The translations under genes were made by a program, and so were the position numbers. A stretch of DNA of 23,695 nt from JALZBN01 sp035525375 (GTDB lineage: Bacteria > Actinomycetota > Acidimicrobiia > Acidimicrobiales > AC-14), in the NCBI GenBank assembly GCA_035525375.1, contig DATLEI010000016.1, positions 1 to 23,695 of the forward strand, in the 5' to 3' direction. Of the stretch, positions 15,767 through 20,827 are shown in pieces; position 1 is the stretch's first letter; the number at the start of each line of letters is the position of its first letter. The notes under the pieces were generated by a model. That model was not told the DNA's origin and ran no database searches. It saw only the letters and a program-made list of their open reading frames with translations.

Positions 15767-15793
15767 GACTCCGTCGGCGCGCCGAACTCATCG
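15767..15793 (-). promoter_or_regulatory. candidate ECF-sigma promoter of the STAS-like gene
   Basis: On the minus strand: CGATGAG (15793-15787), 16 bases, AGTC (15770-15767). The shared block continues as CGATGAGTTCGGCGCGCCG, 19 identical bases with the sigma gene's upstream site. It contains the perfect 12-bp palindrome TCGGCGCGCCGA (15774-15785). Confidence 0.55.
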
Positions 15794-15833
15794 TTGCCAG
15801 GATGGAGCCACGGCTGAGTCGTACGCTCCCCGC

Positions 15834-16448
15834 ATGTCGACTGGCCAGGACAACGCTGCCGCTGACGCGCCGCCTGCCGACTGGTTGTCACCCATACGAA
15901 CAGCCTTGTTGTGGGCGTTGACTGTCGAGGTGGCCGTGCTTGTCGTCACCGGGGTAGCGCTGTTCTTCATCTACCGACCGTCGTACGACGGCGGGTGGCA
16001 ACAGGTCTTTGGTGGCGCGCCGGGTGACAGTTCGTTTCCAGACGTGGTGCGCTGGCTTCACCGTTGGGCGTCGGCCGTGGCAGTTCCTACCGCGCTGGCC
16101 TTCGGCGTTTTGCTGGTCGTCGACGCGTGGACAGCGGCGCGCAAGTGGCGTGCCGCCTCCGGCATCGCCGCCGGACTCAGCCTGTCCGTCATGGCCGCGT
16201 CGGCCTCCGGGTTCCTCCTCCCGTGGGACCAGTTGGCACTCTGGGCCGTGAAGGTCGGCACCAACATGCGTGGGTATCGCCCCATGTTCGGCGAGGACGT
16301 GCGGTTCGTGCTCATTGGTGGCGTGGAGGTGACGACCGGCACCGTCGTCCGTTGGCTGCTGGTGCACATGTTGGTGTTGGGCCCCGCAGTCGTCGCCCTG
16401 GTGACGGTGGCATGGCGGCGCGTTTGTCGTGCCCGTCCGCTTGGGTAA
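15834..16448 (+). CDS. short cytochrome b N-terminal-like membrane protein, one heme-ligand pair
   Basis: A 204-aa membrane protein with about four helices. The loop SGFLLPWDQLALWAVKVGTNM is a strong match to the cytochrome b/b6 N-terminal domain. The helix B ligand His is kept in WLHRWAS (H76) and the helix D His in LLVHMLVLG (H178). The second His of each helix, expected about 14 residues later, is replaced (F90, V192). Thus only the bL-type heme site could form. The C-terminal PEWY-bearing domain of full cytochrome b is absent. Start ATG 15834; TACGCT at 15822-15827 could be a -10 giving a leaderless message. A role as a small b-type electron carrier is inferred, with the partner unknown. 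Confidence 0.8.
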   Translation: MSTGQDNAAADAPPADWLSPIRTALLWALTVEVAVLVVTGVALFFIYRPSYDGGWQQVFGGAPGDSSFPDVVRWLHRWASAVAVPTALAFGVLLVVDAWTAARKWRAASGIAAGLSLSVMAASASGFLLPWDQLALWAVKVGTNMRGYRPMFGEDVRFVLIGGVEVTTGTVVRWLLVHMLVLGPAVVALVTVAWRRVCRARPLG

Positions 16449-16458
16449 AAACGATGTT

Positions 16459-16764
16459 ATGACCACTGGATCGCGGTTCAACCAGGAACTGGGTAAGACG
16501 GTCGAAGGGCTTCAGGAACAGTTCGACACGGCCGTGGAGCGGAGTGCCGCATTGCGGGAGAGTGGCGCGAGTGAGGAGGTCGTCCTTGCCGAGACTGCCG
16601 TTGCCATCAACGCCGCGAAGGCGTTGGAGGTGCTGACCGGCGTGAGCTGGGACAGCCGCCTCATGGACAAGGCGGCTGGTTGCGGTCAGGAACCGGCTGT
16701 TCCCGGCGCAATCATGGAGCCTCCCGCCGTAGAGAAGCCGCGGCGCGGCTGGCTGCGTAAGTAA
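16459..16764 (+). CDS. small hypothetical protein, helical
   Basis: A 101-aa soluble product that I do not recognise. It is predicted mostly helical: RFNQELGKTVEGLQEQFDTAVERSAALRESGASEEVVLAETAVAINAAKALEVL, then a Pro-rich basic tail ending PRRGWLRK. The frame is open from 16429 inside the previous gene, but ATG 16459, 10 bases after the cytochrome b stop, gives a natural N-terminus. Codon use matches its neighbours. It follows the cytochrome b-like gene so closely that co-transcription is likely, and a hairpin follows its stop. Confidence 0.6.
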   Translation: MTTGSRFNQELGKTVEGLQEQFDTAVERSAALRESGASEEVVLAETAVAINAAKALEVLTGVSWDSRLMDKAAGCGQEPAVPGAIMEPPAVEKPRRGWLRK

Positions 16765-16770
16765 TTCAGG

Positions 16771-16794
16771 GCCTCGGGCGACACACTCCGAGGC
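16771..16794 (+). terminator. candidate terminator hairpin
   Basis: GCCTCGG (16771-16777) and CCGAGGC (16788-16794) form a perfect 7-bp GC-rich stem with a 10-base loop, 6 bases after the stop of the preceding gene. No U-tract follows, as is common in this GC range. Confidence 0.45.
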
Positions 16795-16915
16795 GACGTC
16801 GAGCGAATAGACCGTCGAACGTAGAGGCCCCGGCCGCTTGGGTCAGGCCGCCGAGATCCTGAGACAGTGAGAAGGACCCGGCCAGAGACGCGCACAGCTT
16901 TGATGTTCATCATCA

Positions 16916-16938
16916 GTACCCCTTGTCGTTAGGGGTAC
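16916..16938. repeat. perfect 8-bp inverted repeat in a gene-poor gap
   Basis: GTACCCCT (16916-16923), loop TGTCGTT, AGGGGTAC (16931-16938). It lies 62 bases downstream of the stop of the minus-strand 61-aa gene and 152 bases after the plus-strand gene, so it could be a terminator for the former or an operator. In 16765-17000 I see no gene that I can support besides this and the hairpin at 16771. Confidence 0.5.
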
Positions 16939-17000
16939 CATCGCCTTCGGGTCGTCAGCAGAGCGTGACATGAGCGTGACCTGCCGGCGGGGAAGGCTGC

Positions 17001-17186
17001 TCAGCCAGGCTGGTCGGGGTCACTCAATATTTTTGTCAGCCACTCATGGACCACGGCAGAGGCCGCATCAGGTTGAGTAAGGGTCAGCGTACGTTCGACG
17101 CCGGCCGACACGTCGTCGGTGATGCGGATATGGGCGCGCAGAGGCTCCGAGGATCCGTCCTCGATCCATGCTCGAATTATCAACAT
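17001..17186 (-). CDS. small protein of unknown function (61 aa)
   Basis: Product begins MLIIRAWIEDGSSEPLRAHIRITDDVSAGVE and ends AASAVVHEWLTKILSDPDQPG. The alternation of strands, the single clean domain-like pattern and the amphipathic C-terminal helix make it look like a genuine small globular protein; I believe similar short proteins occur in other Actinobacteria but cannot name a family. ATG 17186 follows AGTAGGA directly, so initiation may depend on coupling to a 13-codon leader that stops 2 bases upstream. A TATAGT -10 and 11-bp direct repeats lie upstream, downstream of the SARP gene and in the same direction, making it a candidate SARP target. Confidence 0.6.
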   Translation of the reverse strand: MLIIRAWIEDGSSEPLRAHIRITDDVSAGVERTLTLTQPDAASAVVHEWLTKILSDPDQPG

Positions 17187-17188
17187 TC

Positions 17189-17230
17189 CTACTTGATTTG
17201 AAATTCTGGGTTCCCGCCGTCGATGTTCAT
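17189..17230 (-). other. 13-codon leader mini-ORF before the 61-aa gene
   Basis: ATG 17230 encodes MNIDGGNPEFQIK and stops at 17191-17189, two bases before ATG 17186. The sequence around its start (17221-17270) is about 74% identical, by eye, to the start region of the selenoprotein gene (20517-20566), including the ATG context. It could be a coupled leader peptide or a remnant of a duplicated gene start. Confidence 0.4.
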
Positions 17231-17287
17231 TCTCATTTGAGTACGGAACGGCCCTTCACCCTGGATGCTTGAGCTAATTCCAGATTC

Positions 17288-17293
17288 ACTATA
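17288..17293 (-). promoter_or_regulatory. -10 element TATAGT for the 61-aa gene
   Basis: TATAGT on the minus strand matches 5 of 6 consensus bases. A normal -35 position (17 bp away) falls inside the first 11-bp repeat, and no -35 consensus is seen there, as expected for an activator-dependent promoter. Confidence 0.5.
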
Positions 17294-17306
17294 GGACGGG
17301 GACATT

Positions 17307-17347
17307 AAGAAGCCCTGAAGAAGCCCTGAAGAAGCCCTGAAGAAGCC
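17307..17347. repeat. 3.7 copies of an 11-bp tandem direct repeat, candidate SARP operator
   Basis: AAGAAGCCCTG is repeated perfectly at 17307-17317, 17318-17328 and 17329-17339, with 8 further bases at 17340-17347. SARP-family activators are known to bind heptad direct repeats spaced 11 bp apart that cover the -35 region. Here the array ends 13 bases before the TATAGT element and lies just downstream of a SARP gene. Apart from this, the mini-ORF and the -10, the gap 17187-17425 is featureless to me. Confidence 0.6.
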
Positions 17348-17425
17348 AAGGTGTGTGCCAATCTGCTCCTGGTCGACGAAACTGTTCGATATTCGGCACC
17401 CTAAAGCCGGTGCGTGACCGAGGCG

Positions 17426-18154
17426 TTACCGCTTCTGAAGCTTGGCCAGCAGCGTGGTGAGGCGCGACGTCGGTTCGAGTCCCATCTCGGCGTGCAGCAG
17501 CACGCGATAGCGCTCGAGCTCCCCGATGGCCTCCGACTGATTCCCTTCGGCCATGTGGACTCGTATCAGCGCGGCACGGGAGCTCTCCCTCAAGGGCTCG
17601 GCGCGCACCGCAGAAAGAGCGGCGATGGCTGCTTCAGGCAGGCGGTCGGCCGCTGTCAATCGAGCCGCCACCGCCTCGAGCGCATGCATGCGCAGTTGGT
17701 GCCAGTCCTCAGCGGCGATTAAGGCCCAGTCGTCGTACCAGCCCGGCAGGACCTCGCTCGATAGCGACGCCACCGCTGGCGAGCTGATGTCTTCGTCGAG
17801 CCGCTCGCCGTCGCGATCAATCAATCGGTGCGCGCGGGCCTCGGACTGCCGGACATCGACGACTACGCCTTCCCCTATACCCAGATCCACAGCGGTCACC
17901 TTCAGTGCCTCGCGGGATGGACGGTCAAGCCGGGAGAGCGCCGTCCGCAGGCTTGCCCCCGCACGATCGTCGTTGGACTCGGGCCAGAACGTGCCCGCCA
18001 CGTGACTGCGAGTCACCGCCTGGTCACGTAGGGCAAGAAAGGCGAGGAGGCGCTGCGAACCGGCCGAAATCCCTAGTAGGGCGTCGCCACCGACGGAGAA
18101 GACGAACCCTCCCAGGACGGACAGGGCGCGCTCCTCGCCCGACTCCTTCCCCAC
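17426..18154 (-). CDS. SARP-family transcriptional regulator (winged helix + BTAD)
   Basis: DNA-binding activator of the SARP group. From GTG 18154 the 242-aa product opens with LSVLGGFVFSVGGDALLGISAGSQRLLAFLALR and RSHVAGTFWPESNDDRAGASLRTALSRL, the OmpR-like winged helix of SARPs. The bacterial transcriptional activation domain follows: LLPGWYDDWALIAAEDWHQLRMHALEAVAARL, AIAALSAVRAEPLRESSRAALIRVHMAEGNQSEAIGELERYRVLLHAEMGLEPTSRLTTLL. It is complete for a small SARP, with no ATPase domain. The frame also allows TTG 18211, but a TTGCCG-N16-TAGTAT promoter would start transcription after it, and GAGGAA precedes GTG 18154. It diverges from the LAxTG surface protein gene and may control it and the 61-aa gene. 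Confidence 0.88.
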   Translation of the reverse strand: MGKESGEERALSVLGGFVFSVGGDALLGISAGSQRLLAFLALRDQAVTRSHVAGTFWPESNDDRAGASLRTALSRLDRPSREALKVTAVDLGIGEGVVVDVRQSEARAHRLIDRDGERLDEDISSPAVASLSSEVLPGWYDDWALIAAEDWHQLRMHALEAVAARLTAADRLPEAAIAALSAVRAEPLRESSRAALIRVHMAEGNQSEAIGELERYRVLLHAEMGLEPTSRLTTLLAKLQKR

Positions 18155-18210
18155 CGCCGGGGTTTCCTCTACCGGTTCGTCGGAGATCAGCCACCTCCGG
18201 GCTCGCTCCA

Positions 18211-18238
18211 ATACTAGCTGAATTGACTGCTACGGCAA
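18211..18238 (-). promoter_or_regulatory. candidate promoter of the SARP gene
   Basis: Minus strand TTGCCG (18238-18233), 16 bases, TAGTAT (18216-18211), each 4 of 6 to consensus. On the plus strand TTGACT (18223-18228), 18 bases, TATCGG (18247-18252) could serve the divergent surface protein gene. Confidence 0.4.
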
Positions 18239-18265
18239 TTTACGAGTATCGGCGGTCACGCCCGT

Positions 18266-18300
18266 GTGACGGTGAGGTGACGGGGCATCCCCGAGGATGC
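18266..18300 (+). promoter_or_regulatory. heptad direct repeat and hairpin before the surface protein gene
   Basis: GTGACGG occurs at 18266-18272 and again at 18277-18283, an 11-bp period as preferred by SARPs. Right after it, GCATCC (18285-18290), CCGA, GGATGC (18295-18300) forms a perfect 6-bp hairpin 10 bases before the SD. These may be an operator and a leader hairpin. Confidence 0.35.
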
Positions 18301-18321
18301 GCATCAACGAAGGAGCCCCTA

Positions 18322-19971
18322 ATGCCCGTTGCTGACCTCATTCCCGTCTTCCCCCACGCTTTCCGAGCGCAAACGCCGAAATCGAGAGCGGCAGCTTTGG
18401 GTGGCGCACTCCTGATGGCCATCTTCCTGATGTTGACGTGGGGCGCGTTGCACGACAGCGCGTTCGCCGAAGGCAGCCCGGCCGGCGCGGCCCAGTCGGC
18501 GGATGTCCCACAGGCGTATGTCCCACAATCGGCGGCCATAGGTCTGTCCTCGGAGGCCAGCGTCGCCACGCCGGCACCGTCGGTCGCACCTCCGGCGCAG
18601 ACCGCAGCTTCGACCGTCCCCGACGTCGAGGTCCCGGCGACCGCAGTCGACATTGAGGTCCCGGCGACCGCAGTCGTGACCCCGCCCGCAGCCGCCCCTG
18701 TCCCCGAGGTCCAGGTCCCGGCGACCGCAGTCGTGACCCCTCCTGTGGCGACCGCAGTCGTAACCCCTCCGGTAGCTGCCCCCGTCCCGACCCTTCCCGC
18801 GGCGACCGCCGTCGCGACCCCTCCGGTCGACACCGGGTCAGGCCCGGCGCCACCACTGACATCGGCGGCGACAGCTCCTGCCAGTAGCTCTTCGCTCGCC
18901 CCTGAACCCATCCCGGTCACGGCAGCCGAGGTGGGTGGCGCGCCGGTTGCCGTGAACCAGTGCAACGGCACCGACAACGTCGGCGGTCTAGCGGTCAACT
19001 GCACTGTCACCGTGACCAACAACCTTGACCTCGCCACGGGTCTCACGAGTTCGACAGTGGAACTGGTTGAGTGCCACGGCGCGGCCAACGCCGCTCTGCC
19101 ATGCACGACCACAATTACACCCTCGGACCAGCTCGTTACGTCCGTCGATCAGTGCAACGGCTCCGGCAATGGCGGAGGCGGCACCGTCACGTGCACCGTG
19201 AACATCGTCAACAACATCACCGGCGTGGCGACGACGACACCGGCCACCGTGAACCAATGCAACTCGGCCGGGACAGGTGGCGGCACCGAACCGACAACCG
19301 CTTGTGACCCCTTCCCGGCCAACACGACCAACGCCACCATCACTCAATGCAATGAGTCCGGAACCGGCGGCGGCGGCACCATGAGGGTGAAGTGCGATGT
19401 GCGTCCGTCCACGGAGAGTTCGGCGCTGCCGGTCACCGTCGATCAGTGCAACGGATCCGGCAACGGCGGCGGTGGCTACGTGACCTGCACGGTCTCGGTA
19501 ACGAACAACATCATCCCGCCCGCCGTCACCCCCCCGGTCGTGGTCCCGCCCCCGGTCGTGGTCCCGCCGGTCAGCCCCCCTCCGGTCGTGGTCCCGCCGG
19601 TCAGCCCACCTCCGGTCGTGGTCCCGCCGGTCAGCCCGCCCCCGGTGATTGAGCTGCCGGGGACTCCGCTGCCGTTCTCGCCGCCACCCCGCGTGGAGCA
19701 CACGATGACGCCCTTGCCGGTGACGCCGTTGCCACTGACGCCGGTGTTCGGTGAGCGATCGACCACTCCGGTCGTGCTTGCTCAGACCCCGACAGTCGCA
19801 GGTCCGGGCGCCGCGAGCTCGGTAGCAGCCGCTCCGACAGGAGTGGCCGTGCTCGGGTCCAGCCTGGCTCGTACCGGTCTCAGCATCGGATCGATGACGA
19901 TGGTCGCCCTGATCGCCATGATGCTCGGGGCGTGCCTGGTCCTGTTCTCGAGGCGCTCGAACTCCCGCTAG
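18322..19971 (+). CDS. LAxTG-anchored cell-wall surface protein with Cys and Pro repeats
   Basis: A 549-aa exported protein. ATG 18322 has a strong AAGGAG (18310-18315). Residues about 25-50 form a signal sequence ending SAFA. Next come Val/Pro/Ala repeats (EVPATAV, VVTPPVA; about 75-175), then five Cys-containing repeats of the type V-x-QCNGSGNGGGG-x-VTCTVxVTNN (from about residue 211; Cys codons near 18961, 19153, 19258, 19348 and 19447). A Pro-rich stalk built of VVVPPVSPPP decapeptides follows, then the sorting signal LARTG (515-519), a hydrophobic helix and a basic end FSRRSNSR. LAxTG is the signal known for class E sortases of Actinobacteria; no sortase gene is in the window. Likely a wall-anchored stalk or adhesin. 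A hairpin follows the stop. Confidence 0.88.
   Translation: MPVADLIPVFPHAFRAQTPKSRAAALGGALLMAIFLMLTWGALHDSAFAEGSPAGAAQSADVPQAYVPQSAAIGLSSEASVATPAPSVAPPAQTAASTVPDVEVPATAVDIEVPATAVVTPPAAAPVPEVQVPATAVVTPPVATAVVTPPVAAPVPTLPAATAVATPPVDTGSGPAPPLTSAATAPASSSSLAPEPIPVTAAEVGGAPVAVNQCNGTDNVGGLAVNCTVTVTNNLDLATGLTSSTVELVECHGAANAALPCTTTITPSDQLVTSVDQCNGSGNGGGGTVTCTVNIVNNITGVATTTPATVNQCNSAGTGGGTEPTTACDPFPANTTNATITQCNESGTGGGGTMRVKCDVRPSTESSALPVTVDQCNGSGNGGGGYVTCTVSVTNNIIPPAVTPPVVVPPPVVVPPVSPPPVVVPPVSPPPVVVPPVSPPPVIELPGTPLPFSPPPRVEHTMTPLPVTPLPLTPVFGERSTTPVVLAQTPTVAGPGAASSVAAAPTGVAVLGSSLARTGLSIGSMTMVALIAMMLGACLVLFSRRSNSR
19552..19641 (+). repeat. three tandem 30-bp repeats coding the Pro-rich stalk
   Basis: Period of 30 bases with units starting at 19552, 19582 and 19612, each encoding the decapeptide VVVPPVSPPP or close variants; a half unit precedes at 19534. 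Nearly identical DNA implies recent expansion, so copy number may vary between strains. Confidence 0.8.
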
Positions 19972-19987
19972 CTGGCGCAACGCAGCC

Positions 19988-20013
19988 GCGCCTTGAGCAG
20001 TCGCTCAGAGCGC
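19988..20013. terminator. bidirectional terminator hairpin between convergent genes
   Basis: Stem 19988-19998 with 20003-20013, 11 positions with one mismatch and one G-T pair, and loop AGTC. It lies 17 bases after the surface protein stop and covers the stop codon of the convergent selenoprotein gene. Confidence 0.55.
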
Positions 20014-20526
20014 GGCCAAGACGTCGTCGATCGGCGCGTGATCTGACGGGTCGCGCTCGAGGTGCTCGTAGCGCAACTTGTTGCCAGGCCCGGCGACGAA
20101 GGTCGCGCCGAGTTGCGTTACCCGCTTGCCAATCTTGTGCTGCCGGTGCCCGGCGCGCCGGGTCCGCAACGCCCCGGCCCAGTTCGCGGGCCCTGCCAGG
20201 CGCCACAGTCCGGCTTCTCGTAGGGAGGCCGCCGCCGCGGCCGCACCGTCCTCGTCCAACAACACGAGGAATGGGACGTCTTCCTCCGCGATGAACGCCT
20301 TGGCGTAGCGGGCGTCCCCAGTACCGACAGCGACGACATCAGCGCCATGCGCGGTGATGTCGCTATAGGCACGACGCAACTGCGCCGCATGTTCTCGGCA
20401 ATGCAGTCAGCCGAAGTGACGGAGGAATACCAGGACGATCGTCCGGTCGGCCCAGAGGTCTCCCAGTGTGTGCGGTTTGCCCGACGGGTCGTGGAGGCAG
20501 TGCGCTGCCAGCGCGGCGATGTCCAT
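20005..20526 (-). CDS. probable selenoprotein: AhpC/TSA (SelL-like) redox protein with in-frame TGA (U40xxC43)
   Basis: Read from ATG 20526 through TGA at 20409-20407 to the stop at 20007-20005, this gives a 173-aa thioredoxin-fold protein. The N-terminus is MDIAALAAHCLHDPSGKPHT, then LGDLWADRTIVLVFLRHFG-U-LHCREHAAQLRRAY. The C-terminal half (TQLGATFVAGPGNKLRYEH, APIDDVLAAL) is typical of the AhpC/TSA-like family related to SelL. Homologues carry FLRHFGCxxCRE, so the TGA sits exactly at the first redox Cys, giving UxxC. A SECIS-like hairpin follows. Both sides of the TGA are intact and in one frame, which argues against decay. If read as a plain stop, only a truncated C-terminal piece would be annotated. 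It probably reduces peroxides or disulfides in the cytosol. A nonsense mutation or base-call error (TGC to TGA) is the alternative. Confidence 0.82.
20370..20389 (-). promoter_or_regulatory. candidate bacterial SECIS hairpin
   Basis: On the minus strand, 8 bp (20389-20382 with 20377-20370; five Watson-Crick and three G-U pairs) close the tetraloop AGUU (20381-20378). The loop begins after 25 bases from the TGA, and G is its second base. Bacterial SECIS elements are known to lie within the coding region with the apical loop about 16-37 bases after the UGA and a conserved G in the first two loop positions. This fits. Confidence 0.65.
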
Positions 20527-20827
20527 TCTCTTCAGAGTACGGAACCGTTCTCTGCCTGGGATGCCGGCGATGGTTTCATGCTCTCAAACTGTCGTGGTTT
20601 TCGCGAATCAGGGCCAGATCACGACAGTCTGAGTGCACCGAATGTCCGAGGGCTGCGCCCTTCGCAGGCGGGCCCCGGCCGCTTAATCGCGCGCTTATGG
20701 CCCTATGTTTTCCCGCCTACCCCTGTCAACCTCGACCCATGACACCGTTCCCGAAAGAACTGGCCAGATCGCGTCACGATTTTGCCGCGCCGCCGTCTCT
20801 CCCTGTGACCAGCGCATCTCGCTCCCG
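20527..20827. other. intergenic region between divergent selenoprotein and Kelch genes
   Basis: About 300 bases without a gene I can support. It holds the duplicated start-region segment (20517-20566, related to 17221-17270) and a 9-bp inverted repeat at 20588-20628. Lower-GC patches follow towards the Kelch gene, but I find no clear -35/-10 pair or SD for it. Confidence 0.5.
20588..20628. repeat. inverted repeat with a central palindrome
   Basis: ACTGTCGTG (20588-20596) and CACGACAGT (20620-20628) are perfect 9-bp arms with a 23-base spacer that itself contains the palindrome TTCGCGAA (20600-20607). It lies about 60 bases upstream of the selenoprotein start and could be an operator or a small MITE-like repeat. 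Confidence 0.55.

Noticed and set aside
16686..16913. 75-codon minus-strand frame with AAGGGG near its start
   Set aside because: The SD-like sequence is part of the palindrome at 16916-16938, and the product looks random and overlaps the 101-aa gene.
19534..19641. CRISPR-like 30-bp repeats
   Set aside because: There are no unique spacers and the repeats encode the Pro-rich stalk in frame.
18240..19980. Minus-strand open frames opposite the surface protein
   Set aside because: Gly/Thr/Val-rich or Arg-rich reverse readings of the repeat DNA; the plus frame has SD, signal peptide and sorting signal.
20005..20379. Redox gene called from an internal TTG at 20379
   Set aside because: This would remove the redox motif and the first third of the fold; reading through the TGA gives the full family domain.
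20407..20409. Interpretation of the TGA as evidence for a decayed pseudogene
   Set aside because: The frame is intact on both sides, only the redox Cys position is affected, and a SECIS-like hairpin follows. Kept as the main alternative.
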